Positions 1-5,873 of a stretch of 8,057 bases of DNA are shown here, piece after piece; the first letter of the stretch is position 1, and each line of letters begins with the position of its first letter. The translations under genes and the position numbers were made by a program. This DNA is from an uncultured Lachnospiraceae bacterium (GTDB lineage: Bacteria > Bacillota_A > Clostridia > Lachnospirales > Lachnospiraceae). The notes under the pieces were generated by a model. That model was not told the DNA's origin. It was given only the letters and a program-made list of their open reading frames with translations, and searched no databases. The stretch covers positions 1 to 8,057 of the forward strand of contig CAJUOF010000372.1 in NCBI GenBank assembly GCA_910587905.1, read 5' to 3'.

Positions 1-191
1 AGACGCGTTCTCTCAATGAATATTACGAGGAATTCACCAGCGGGGTCAATGCAGACAGGACTACCGTGACCACAGGAGAGCCTTCGGCGGCTTCCCAGGG
101 GGAGGACGGGTTTGAACCTTTGGAGGGTACCGTGCCGCCGGAAGACGGCGCCAGCATGCAGGCCCCCATACAGACACCGGAGGGAGAGTGA
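1..191 (+). CDS. C-terminal tail of an upstream flagellar-operon protein, 5' truncated (possibly MotB)
   Basis: An open frame runs from the left edge (first full codon at base 3) to TGA at 189-191, giving about 62 residues. It starts with a short helical-looking stretch (TRSLNEYYEEFTSG) and continues into an acidic, Pro/Ser/Thr/Gly-rich tail ending in TPEGE. No domain remains, so the sequence alone does not identify it. Clostridial operons often place motB and/or fliL just upstream of fliM. FliL normally ends in a conserved hydrophobic strand, which is absent here, so a C-terminal extension of MotB fits better; this is inference from position. The stop lies 54 bases before the fliM start and I see no terminator between them, so co-transcription with fliM is likely. 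That it is coding is fairly sure; its identity is weak. Confidence 0.55.
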   Translation, partial: TRSLNEYYEEFTSGVNADRTTVTTGEPSAASQGEDGFEPLEGTVPPEDGASMQAPIQTPEGE

Positions 192-245
192 GCGCCCGGG
201 CCGGCGGATGCTTTGCGGTAGAATGAAGAAAAAGGTGGCGAAACG

Positions 246-1355
246 ATGGCAGATGTATTATCTCAGGATCAGATAGATGCGCTTCTTAAGTCCATGGCCG
301 GCGGCGGTGGCGACAGTGCACCGGCTGAGGAAACGAAAGCCGAAGAGGTGAAACCTGCAGCACAGAAGGCAGAAGAAAAAAGGCCTGCGGCGGGACAGCC
401 GGCAGAAGAGAAAAAATATAATAAATACGACTTTTACAGTCCGAGGAAGTTTACGAAAGAGCGCATGAAGATGCTTACCAGCTCCTTTGAAAACTATGCC
501 AGGATCTTAACCTCCCAGGTGAACGGTATTTTCCGTGCCATGACGGATATCACGGTGCTTGACGTTCAGGAGAAGCGATATTACGAATATGTAAACGGAC
601 TTCATGAGAATGACGATGTCACCTTGATCGATGTGGGGACGCCGGACGGGGTGAAGAATAATATCGCTATGTACATGTACGTGACTCCTGGGCTGATCCT
701 AACCTTGATCAGTCATATGTTGGGAGGAGGAGACCGCGTGGTCCACGAGGAAAGCGATTATCGCTATTCGGATGTGGAACGGGCATTGTATCAGCGGATT
801 GTAAAATATTTCATTGCAGCCTTGAAAGATGGATTTTCCAACTACATCAACCTGGATTTTGAGCTGGCCAGAGTGGAGCCGAACCCCAGTATGCTGCAGG
901 ATGTGGGACTTGACGAGGCGGTGGCAATCATTCACTTGAATGTGGATGTGGCCGGTATGGCTATGGAAAAGATCCGGATCTGCATGCCGGGAACTTTGCT
1001 GGAGTTGATCTTCTACATGATCGACAGCCGGAAGCACATTGCAAAGGGCTTCGCCTATCAGGATAATAAAGACATTATCTTGGAAAATATCCGGTATTCT
1101 CAGCTTTCCGTCACAGCGGAGCTGGCGAAGGTACAGTTGAACCTGAACGATATTTACCGTCTGCAGGTGGGAGATATCATCGATCTGAACAAGCCGGAGA
1201 ACAGCAGCGTGAGTCTCTACGTGGGGCGCCAGGCCTGGTTTACCGGGCGGATGGGCGTGTCCAAGAAGAATCTGGCGGTGCAGATCGAGGGAATGGTGGG
1301 ACAATCCTCGGAGGAGGAGGAAGCGGAGGAGCTTTTGCAGGCCCTTGCCGAGTAG
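246..1355 (+). CDS. fliM: Flagellar motor switch protein FliM
   Basis: FliM is the C-ring component that binds CheY-P and passes the signal to FliG to reverse rotation. The 369-residue product has the family's three parts. Residues 4-15 carry the CheY-docking motif (LSQDQIDALL). A Lys/Glu/Ala/Pro-rich linker follows (about 18-58). The middle domain (about 60-250) contains the Gly-rich LGGGD loop at 159-163, the site of FliG contact in the family. The C-terminal SpoA domain (about 270-350) is followed by an acidic tail (SSEEEEAEELLQ). The length is slightly above the usual 330-340 because of the linker. ATG at 246 is supported by AAAGGTGG at 231-238 with 7 bases of spacing, and by the docking motif starting at residue 5. 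It is the first gene of the switch cluster, followed by cheY, its ligand. Identity is very secure. Confidence 0.97.
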   Translation: MADVLSQDQIDALLKSMAGGGGDSAPAEETKAEEVKPAAQKAEEKRPAAGQPAEEKKYNKYDFYSPRKFTKERMKMLTSSFENYARILTSQVNGIFRAMTDITVLDVQEKRYYEYVNGLHENDDVTLIDVGTPDGVKNNIAMYMYVTPGLILTLISHMLGGGDRVVHEESDYRYSDVERALYQRIVKYFIAALKDGFSNYINLDFELARVEPNPSMLQDVGLDEAVAIIHLNVDVAGMAMEKIRICMPGTLLELIFYMIDSRKHIAKGFAYQDNKDIILENIRYSQLSVTAELAKVQLNLNDIYRLQVGDIIDLNKPENSSVSLYVGRQAWFTGRMGVSKKNLAVQIEGMVGQSSEEEEAEELLQALAE

Positions 1356-1393
1356 ACAGAACACAATTAAATTTACATATATTTTTTAAAAAA
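1345..1393 (+). promoter_or_regulatory. AT-rich fliM-cheY gap with a possible internal promoter
   Basis: The gap between fliM and cheY is much more AT-rich than its surroundings and contains a T6A6 palindrome at 1382-1393. TAGACA (1353-1358) and TATATT (1378-1383) each match 5 of 6 bases of the sigma-A consensus boxes, but the 19-base spacer is longer than ideal. Transcription would start near 1390, just ahead of the cheY ribosome binding site. This would allow cheY and later genes extra expression independent of fliM. It is a pattern match only; the AT-rich stretch may simply be a loose intergenic spacer. Confidence 0.22.
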
Positions 1394-1400
1394 CGAAGAA

Positions 1401-1407
1401 AAGGTGG
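1401..1407 (+). promoter_or_regulatory. Ribosome binding site that fixes the cheY start
   Basis: AAGGTGG lies 8 bases before ATG 1416. An in-frame GTG at 1404 would add four residues (METD), but it lies inside this Shine-Dalgarno sequence and has no good site of its own upstream. ATG 1416 also gives the classic CheY N-terminus MAKIMIVDDA, so it is the better start. Confidence 0.75.
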
Positions 1408-1415
1408 AAACAGAT

Positions 1416-1775
1416 ATGGCAAAGATTATGATAGTGGATGATGCGGCCTTTATGCGGATGATGATCAAGAACACGCTGACGAAAAACGGTTTTTCCGATT
1501 TTGTGGAGGCCCAGGATGGGGCGGAAGCCGTAGAAAAATACGACGCGGAGAAACCGGATATGGTGTTCATGGACATTACGATGCCCAATATGGATGGACT
1601 TCAGGCCCTTAAGAAGATTAAAGAAGGCAATCCGGATGCCAGGATCGTGATGTGCACGGCTATGGGACAGCAGAGCATGGTCGTGGAGGCCATCAAGTAC
1701 GGCGCAAAAGACTTTATCGTGAAGCCCTTCAATGCGGAGCGTATCGTGGAAGCCGTGAATCAGATTTTAGGATAG
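1416..1775 (+). CDS. cheY: Chemotaxis response regulator CheY
   Basis: This is a single-domain receiver of 119 residues, with no output domain. Phosphorylated by CheA, CheY binds the flagellar switch and changes the direction or state of rotation. All catalytic positions are present: the acidic pair D8/D9, phosphoacceptor D53 in MDITMPNMDG, T81 in CTAMGQQ, and K103 in IVKPF, with F100 near the usual aromatic switch position. The length is normal for CheY. The start is taken as ATG 1416 rather than the in-frame GTG at 1404, because the ribosome binding site overlaps that GTG. It sits between fliM (docking partner) and, two genes on, fliY (a CheC-like CheY-P phosphatase), so signal, target and off-switch are co-expressed. 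Identity is very secure; the CheY role is favoured over other single-domain receivers by sequence and context. Confidence 0.96.
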   Translation: MAKIMIVDDAAFMRMMIKNTLTKNGFSDFVEAQDGAEAVEKYDAEKPDMVFMDITMPNMDGLQALKKIKEGNPDARIVMCTAMGQQSMVVEAIKYGAKDFIVKPFNAERIVEAVNQILG

Positions 1776-1796
1776 GGAAGACAGGAGGGATCGTTA

Positions 1797-2246
1797 GTGG
1801 CTTTTTTAAGCTCATTTGATATCTGCGCTTCCGGCATGAGCGCCCAGCGGGTGCGCATGGATGTGGCGGCAGAGAATATTGCGAATATGAATGCGACCCG
1901 TACCGAGTCAGGCGGGACTTACCGCAGGAAAGAGGTCGTGCTGGAAAGCTATGGAGGCAGTTCCTTCCAGTCCATCCTTCGGAATGTCTCTAAAGGAGAA
2001 GGATATGTGAGCAGCCGGACGGGTGTCCGGGTTGCAGAGATCATTGAGGACGACACAGAGCTTACCAAGGTCTACAATCCGGATCATCCGGATGCGGACG
2101 AAAACGGATATGTAAACCTGCCCAATGTGGATGCGCTTAAGGAGACGGTGGACAGCATGTCGGCCACCCGCTCCTATGAGGCAAATGTAACGGCGCTGAA
2201 TGCGATCAAGCTGATGGCCCAGAAAGCTTTGGAGATAGGAAAGTAA
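1797..2246 (+). CDS. flgC: Flagellar proximal rod protein FlgC
   Basis: FlgC is a proximal rod subunit exported through the flagellar type III gate and assembled in the periplasm-facing or wall region. The 149-residue product is full length. Its N-terminus has the rod-protein signature (FDICASGMSAQRVRMD, then ENIAN and a TRT...YRRKE stretch). The FlgC-specific VYNPDHPDADENGYV block follows at about 92-106. The C-terminal helix (SATRSYEANVTALNAIK) is typical of axial proteins. It starts with GTG at 1797, with AGGAGG at 1783-1788 and 8 bases of spacing, and ends in TAA at 2244-2246. As expected for a type III substrate there is no cleavable signal peptide. The location is odd: flgC usually sits with flgB and fliE upstream of fliF, not between cheY and fliY. 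It could be a relocated single copy or a second copy; the window cannot tell. Confidence 0.93.
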   Translation: MAFLSSFDICASGMSAQRVRMDVAAENIANMNATRTESGGTYRRKEVVLESYGGSSFQSILRNVSKGEGYVSSRTGVRVAEIIEDDTELTKVYNPDHPDADENGYVNLPNVDALKETVDSMSATRSYEANVTALNAIKLMAQKALEIGK

Positions 2247-2278
2247 GTTTGAAACTATACAACAAAGGAGATTAGAAA

Positions 2279-3715
2279 ATGGGCGCTAACAGCTTTAACG
2301 CGATGGAATTGGACGCCATAGGCGAGATTATGAATATCAGCCTCGGCGCCTCGGCCACGGCGGTTTCAACCCTGCTGGGCACAAAGGTAAACATTACCAC
2401 GCCGGTGGCTCAAGTACTCTCCAGTGACGAGTTTTCATTTAAACGAATGGAACCGGCCGTAGGGGTCAATATCTCCTATGTCAAGGGGCTGGAGGGCAAC
2501 AATGTTATGATCTTCCGCCGCAATGACGTGCGTATCATTGTCGGCATTTTGATGGGAGCAGAGATACCGGAAGATGAATTCGTCATGGACGATGAGATCA
2601 ACGTGAGCGCGGTCTGCGAAGTGATGAACCAGATGATGGGCTCCTCGGCGACGGCCCTTTCCGAGTTTTTAGGCTATCCGGTGGATATCTCGACGCCGAA
2701 ATCTTTTGAGATCCGGGATGACGTGTCCTTTAAGGAGCGGTATTTCCCTTCAGGAACCACGCAAGTTCTGGTTCGTTTTACGCTGGAGATCGGAGACGTT
2801 TTAAAGAGTGAGTTCATGAATATCATGAGTATCGATCTGATCAAGCGTCTTCTGGCTCCTTTTGCGGATACGCTTCAATCTGCGGATGAAGATGCAGTCC
2901 AGCCGGCCATGGAACCGGAGAGTTCCCTGATTCAGACGAATCTTTCGGAGGAGCCGGTTCAGGCAGAGTCGAAGATGCCTGACGGTGTTCTTTCCCAGGA
3001 ACAGATCCAGGCGATGCTGGCCGGAGAGCAGCCGGAAGAGCCTGCGGCACCTGCCTCGGGCGGAGGAGATGCGACACTTTCCCAGGAAGAGCCTGCGGCG
3101 CCTGCCTCGGGCGGAGGGGACGCGACACTTTCCCAGGAAGAGATTCAGGCCATGCTGGCCGGTGCACAGTCTGCGCCGGAGCCGGTTTCTGCGCCTACAG
3201 TGCAGCCCGCAGCCCCTGCACCGATGCCTATACAGCAGCCGGTTTATCAGCAGGCTCCGGCAGCCATGGATCCGATGATGATGCAGCTGATGACACAGAT
3301 GCAGCAGTCTCAGATGCAGATGATGGAAATGATGAACCAGATGAAGCGGGAACAGGCGGAGAAGCCTGCACAGGCGGAAGCGCCGAGACCCAACACAGTG
3401 GTTCATCCGGTCAACTCTCCGAAATTTGCGGAGGATGCCGGAGACGGCGTGGAAGAGGCGGCAAACAAAGAGCTTCTGATGAAGGTTCCGCTGGAGATTT
3501 CTGTGGAGATCGGGCGTACCAGAAAGCTGGTGAAGGACATTTTGGAATTCACGCAGGGTTCCCTGGTTGTGCTTGACAAGATGGCCGGAGAACGGGCAGA
3601 TGTGTTTGTCAACGGAGAATGTATTGCCAGAGGCGATATCGTGGTGGTTGAGGATAATTTTGGTATCCGTATCACGGAGATTGTCAGCCGGAATGTGAAC
3701 CCGGAGGTCCTGTGA
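2279..3715 (+). CDS. fliY: Flagellar motor switch phosphatase FliY (CheC-like + FliN/SpoA)
   Basis: FliY combines a CheY-P phosphatase with the FliN-type C-ring subunit. Residues about 8-200 form a CheC-like domain with both active-site pairs intact: E16/N19 in GEIMNISLGASATA and E114/N117 in CEVMNQMMGSSATA. Residues 402-478 are the SpoA domain (KVPLEISVEIGRTR...). Between them is a linker of about 200 residues that is Pro/Ala/Gln-rich. It holds FliM-like docking motifs at 238-249 (LSQEQIQAMLAG) and 284-295 (LSQEEIQAMLAG), a truncated one at 267, a 17-residue tandem repeat, and a Met/Gln-rich segment at 330-355. At 478 residues it is about 100 longer than Bacillus FliY, and it lacks that protein's N-terminal docking motif. 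ATG 2279 follows AAAGGAG (2264-2270) by 8 bases. The stop overlaps the fliO start. Annotation pipelines may call it FliN. Confidence 0.95.
   Translation: MGANSFNAMELDAIGEIMNISLGASATAVSTLLGTKVNITTPVAQVLSSDEFSFKRMEPAVGVNISYVKGLEGNNVMIFRRNDVRIIVGILMGAEIPEDEFVMDDEINVSAVCEVMNQMMGSSATALSEFLGYPVDISTPKSFEIRDDVSFKERYFPSGTTQVLVRFTLEIGDVLKSEFMNIMSIDLIKRLLAPFADTLQSADEDAVQPAMEPESSLIQTNLSEEPVQAESKMPDGVLSQEQIQAMLAGEQPEEPAAPASGGGDATLSQEEPAAPASGGGDATLSQEEIQAMLAGAQSAPEPVSAPTVQPAAPAPMPIQQPVYQQAPAAMDPMMMQLMTQMQQSQMQMMEMMNQMKREQAEKPAQAEAPRPNTVVHPVNSPKFAEDAGDGVEEAANKELLMKVPLEISVEIGRTRKLVKDILEFTQGSLVVLDKMAGERADVFVNGECIARGDIVVVEDNFGIRITEIVSRNVNPEVL
2990..3163 (+). repeat. Repeated CheY-docking-like motifs in the FliY linker
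   Basis: The two motif-coding segments 2990-3025 and 3128-3163 are each 36 bp and differ at four positions. One of these changes a residue (Q to E) and three are synonymous. Both encode LSQE(Q/E)IQAMLAG, close to LSQDQIDALLKS at the FliM N-terminus. A truncated third copy (LSQEE, then PAAP) begins at 3077. The pattern fits an ancestral two-motif linker whose spacer later duplicated. Function in CheY binding is inferred from similarity to FliM. Confidence 0.8.
3035..3136 (+). repeat. 51-bp in-frame tandem duplication (two copies) in fliY
   Basis: Copy 1 is 3035-3085 and copy 2 is 3086-3136. Each encodes the same 17 residues (EEPAAPASGGGDATLSQ). The copies differ at three positions, all third codon positions and all synonymous. 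The unit is a multiple of three, so gains or losses would keep the frame. The duplication splits the second docking motif from its spacer, leaving a truncated LSQEE in the middle. Confidence 0.95.
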
Positions 3716-3717
3716 TG
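3703..3717 (+). promoter_or_regulatory. fliO ribosome binding site and TGATG stop/start overlap
   Basis: GGAGG at 3703-3707 lies inside the end of fliY, 7 bases before ATG 3715. That ATG shares one base with the fliY TGA (3713-3715). An in-frame GTG at 3712 would be only 4 bases from the ribosome binding site, so the ATG is preferred. The arrangement suggests translational coupling between fliY and fliO. Confidence 0.65.
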
Positions 3718-4131
3718 AAACAAATGGTATTGCTGGCGGCAATGGGGGGGGATCTGTTGTCCCTGGTTAGCGCGTTCCTGATGTTTATCTGCGTCCTCGC
3801 GCTGGCATACTGGTTCAGCCGTTTTCTCGGAAAGCGGATGAAATTTGCAAATTCGTCGGGAAACCGACATATGAAGGTGATTGAACAGCTCTCGTTTCGG
3901 AGCGGTGCTTTTGGAAAGGGAACTGGAGAACAGCTTATATTGCTTAAGATTAAAGAGGAGACCTATCTGATCGGCGTAAGCGCTGCGGGTTTTCAATTAT
4001 TGGAACATTTGGAGGGGGAGTTTACAGAGCTGTCTCCCGCTGAGACGGCAGCCGGAACACCGGCCTTCACAGATGTATTCCGAAAATATACAGCATCACT
4101 GAGAAAGGAGAAAGGGAAAAAAGATGAGTGA
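3715..4131 (+). CDS. fliO: Flagellar biosynthesis protein FliO
   Basis: FliO is a small membrane protein that helps assemble the FliP ring of the flagellar type III export gate. The 138-residue product has one strong membrane segment (about residues 13-35, SLVSAFLMFICVLALAYWF). It is followed by a basic patch (RFLGKRMK) and a soluble domain with the family pattern MKVIEQLSFRSG...EQLILLKIKEETYLIGVSAAGFQLL (about 53-97), then a Lys-rich tail. FliO is poorly conserved, so the call rests on this pattern and on its place directly before fliP-fliQ-fliR. It overlaps fliY by one base (TGATG) and fliP by 8 bases. A run of eight G's at codons 10-13 is a possible slippage site. A start at GTG 3712 would add one residue only. 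Confidence 0.88.
   Translation: MKQMVLLAAMGGDLLSLVSAFLMFICVLALAYWFSRFLGKRMKFANSSGNRHMKVIEQLSFRSGAFGKGTGEQLILLKIKEETYLIGVSAAGFQLLEHLEGEFTELSPAETAAGTPAFTDVFRKYTASLRKEKGKKDE
3744..3751 (+). repeat. G8 homopolymer near the fliO start
   Basis: Eight consecutive G's span the end of codon 10 (ATG), two Gly codons and the first base of the Asp codon. A change of one base would frameshift fliO after about 11 residues. The next in-frame ATG (3781) lies inside the membrane segment. In the present sequence the gene is in frame (ON). Confidence 0.9.
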
Positions 4132-4780
4132 GCTTTTAGGCGGCCTGAACGGCGGCAATGTGCCGGCCCTCGACTTGATTCTTCTGCTTGCCCTGGTCGC
4201 CCTTCTGCCTTCTCTGGTGATCATGATGACGTCCTTCGTCAGAACCGTCATCATTTTATCCTTTACCAGAAATGCCATGGGTGTGCAGCAGAACCCGCCC
4301 AGTATGGTGTTGGTGGGGATCTCCCTTTTTCTGACCCTCTACATTATGAGGCCGGTACTCAGCCAGATCAATACGGAGGCATATCAGCCTTACACGAGAG
4401 GGGAAATTTCACAACAGGAGATGCTGGACCGGATGGAACCTCCGATCAAAGAGTTCATGCTCCGGAACACCTATTCCGATACCTTAGATCTGTTTGTGGA
4501 TCTGGCCGGAGTGGAGGAGGAGGAAGATATCCGGGATTATCCGCTGACGGTTATTACACCGGCCTTTATGACCAGTGAATTAAAGAGAGGCTTTACGGCA
4601 GGATTTTTAATTTACCTTCCGTTTTTGATGATTGATATTGTGGTGGCGACCACCCTGATGTCCATGGGTATGATGATGCTGCCGCCGACGATGATTTCCA
4701 TGCCCTTTAAGCTCTTGCTTTTTGTGTCGGTGGATGGCTGGCAGCTTCTCTTTTCCAATATTGTGAGAAGTTTCCTATGA
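4124..4780 (+). CDS. fliP: Flagellar type III export gate protein FliP
   Basis: FliP forms the pentameric core of the export gate with FliR and FliQ, in the membrane at the base of the flagellum. The 218-residue product has the signature early block MMTSFVRTVIILSFTRNAMG...NPPSMVLVGISLFLTLYIM (about 34-76). After it come the soluble loop with PIKEFMLRNT and the C-terminal block AFMTSELKRGF...PFLMIDIVVATTLMSMGMMMLPP...PFKLLLFVSVDGWQLL, with about four membrane segments. Unlike the enterobacterial protein there is no cleavable signal peptide. An in-frame TGA at 4100-4102 rules out a longer N-terminus, and the length matches Bacillus FliP. The start ATG 4124 overlaps the end of fliO by 8 bases; purine-rich sites AAGGAG (4105-4110) and AAAGGG (4111-4116) precede it. 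Identity is very secure. Confidence 0.97.
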   Translation: MSELLGGLNGGNVPALDLILLLALVALLPSLVIMMTSFVRTVIILSFTRNAMGVQQNPPSMVLVGISLFLTLYIMRPVLSQINTEAYQPYTRGEISQQEMLDRMEPPIKEFMLRNTYSDTLDLFVDLAGVEEEEDIRDYPLTVITPAFMTSELKRGFTAGFLIYLPFLMIDIVVATTLMSMGMMMLPPTMISMPFKLLLFVSVDGWQLLFSNIVRSFL

Positions 4781-4829
4781 TGGGAGCAGTGGAGAGACCT
4801 ACCGGAAGGGGAAAGAAAGGAGGAAAGCT

Positions 4830-5093
4830 GTGACTGAGGCAGAGGTACTTAATGTCATGTATCAGATGTTCCAGACCGTTCTTAAGCTGGCGTTTCCTCT
4901 TTTGTTGATTAGCATGATCATCGGAATCGTCATTGCTATTTTTCAGGCGGCGACACAGATCAATGAACAGACGATGACCTTTGTGCCGAAGCTCTTGGCG
5001 ATTATTGCGATGCTGGGGCTTTTGGGCAGCAGCATGTTAAAGACTCTGCAGGATTTCCTGACGATGATGATTGAACTGATCGCCGGAGGTTGA
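4830..5093 (+). CDS. fliQ: Flagellar type III export gate protein FliQ
   Basis: FliQ is a small two-helix membrane protein that wraps around the FliP-FliR gate complex. The 87-residue product is full length. It has two hydrophobic segments (about 13-38, LKLAFPLLLISMIIGIVIAIFQAATQ; and 52-77, PKLLAIIAMLGLLGSSMLKTLQDF), with the conserved QAATQINEQT loop between them. It starts with GTG at 4830, with a strong AAAGGAGG at 4816-4823 and 6 bases of spacing. The 49-base gap from fliP holds nothing else I can see. The stop is 6 bases before fliR, whose ribosome binding site lies inside the fliQ end. Confidence 0.96.
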   Translation: MTEAEVLNVMYQMFQTVLKLAFPLLLISMIIGIVIAIFQAATQINEQTMTFVPKLLAIIAMLGLLGSSMLKTLQDFLTMMIELIAGG

Positions 5094-5099
5094 TCGGGA

Positions 5100-5852
5100 A
5101 TGCTGATTTTATTTTCTATGATTGCGATGCGCATGAGTGGGATGATTCTGTTTAATCCCATTTTCGGGAGCCGTACCATTCCCGCAAGGGCGAAAGCGGC
5201 TCTGATCATGACTTTTTCGATGATGTTATATATGTGGACCGGAGGAACTTTGCAGCATGAACCGGGCTCGCTGTTCGAGTATGGAGTTATGCTGATTACG
5301 GAGCTCCTTATGGGGTTCGTCTTGGGATTTGCGGTGACGCTGGCGGTTTTTGCGATCCGCTATGCGGCCGCTATCATTGATTTTACCATGGGTCTCAGCA
5401 TGGCCCAGGTATATGATCCGGACACGAAAAACCAAATCACGGTCAGTTCGGAAATGCTCTATGTGTTTCTGATGCTTTTGTTTTTCGCGGTGAACGGACA
5501 TCTGCGTCTGGTATCGATTTTTTTTGGCTCAGCCAGTATGGTTCCCTTTGGCCAGGCGACGTTTGGGCCCGGTCTCTACATCGCCATTCTGGATATTTTC
5601 CGGGAGTCCATCACTCTGGGAGTTCAGCTTGCCTTTCCGATCATTGCCATGGAGCTGGTCACTGAGGCGGCGGTGGGGATCATGATGCGCATGATTCCGC
5701 AGATCAATGTATTTTCCGTCAATTTTCAGATTAAGATTATTGTGGGGATGCTGATGCTTTTTTTCCTGTTCAGTCCAATCGCGGACAGAATGGGGATCTT
5801 GCTTAACGGGATGTTTGAGAATCTCAGAATGCTGCTTGGACTCATGGGGTAG
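5100..5852 (+). CDS. fliR: Flagellar type III export gate protein FliR
   Basis: FliR is the single-copy subunit that completes the FliP5-FliQ4-FliR1 export gate. The 250-residue product is of normal length. It begins with RMSGMILFNPIFGSRTIPARAKAALIMTFS, the typical FliR N-terminal pattern, followed by several hydrophobic segments (about 42-62, 70-98, 118-137, 170-196, 210-230) and the conserved DFTMGLSMAQVYDP loop (about 94-107). ATG 5100 follows GGAGGT (5085-5090, inside fliQ) by 9 bases. The 38-base gap to flhB contains no clear signal beyond the flhB leader. fliR is separate from flhB here, unlike the fused FliR-FlhB seen in some clostridia. Confidence 0.96.
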   Translation: MLILFSMIAMRMSGMILFNPIFGSRTIPARAKAALIMTFSMMLYMWTGGTLQHEPGSLFEYGVMLITELLMGFVLGFAVTLAVFAIRYAAAIIDFTMGLSMAQVYDPDTKNQITVSSEMLYVFLMLLFFAVNGHLRLVSIFFGSASMVPFGQATFGPGLYIAILDIFRESITLGVQLAFPIIAMELVTEAAVGIMMRMIPQINVFSVNFQIKIIVGMLMLFFLFSPIADRMGILLNGMFENLRMLLGLMG

Positions 5853-5873
5853 AGTCTGATACGTCAAAGCGGG

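Noticed and set aside
223..276. Small ORF (17 codons) from ATG 223 overlapping the fliM start
   Set aside because: It has no convincing ribosome binding site of its own; the AAAGGTGG inside it serves fliM, and the peptide is just a basic string.
699..1364. Antisense open frame (221 codons) opposite fliM
   Set aside because: The product is low-complexity (His/Leu/Gln-rich) with no domain, and lies entirely over the conserved fliM middle and SpoA domains.
1382..1393. T6A6 palindrome as a transcription terminator
   Set aside because: There is no GC-rich stem before the T run, and a pure A/T palindrome would be a very weak hairpin; downstream genes belong to the same functional group.
1404..1415. 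Upstream GTG start for cheY adding four residues
   Set aside because: The GTG overlaps the ribosome binding site that serves ATG 1416, and the ATG gives the canonical CheY N-terminus.
2801..3742. Long antisense open frame (313 codons) opposite fliY
   Set aside because: Its product is a His/Arg/Leu-rich shadow of the repetitive GC-biased fliY linker, with no recognisable domain; the + strand gene is certain.
4124..4200. Missing signal peptide in FliP as an anomaly
   Set aside because: Bacillus FliP is also about 220 residues without the enterobacterial leader, so this is normal for the phylum; an in-frame stop at 4100-4102 confirms the start.
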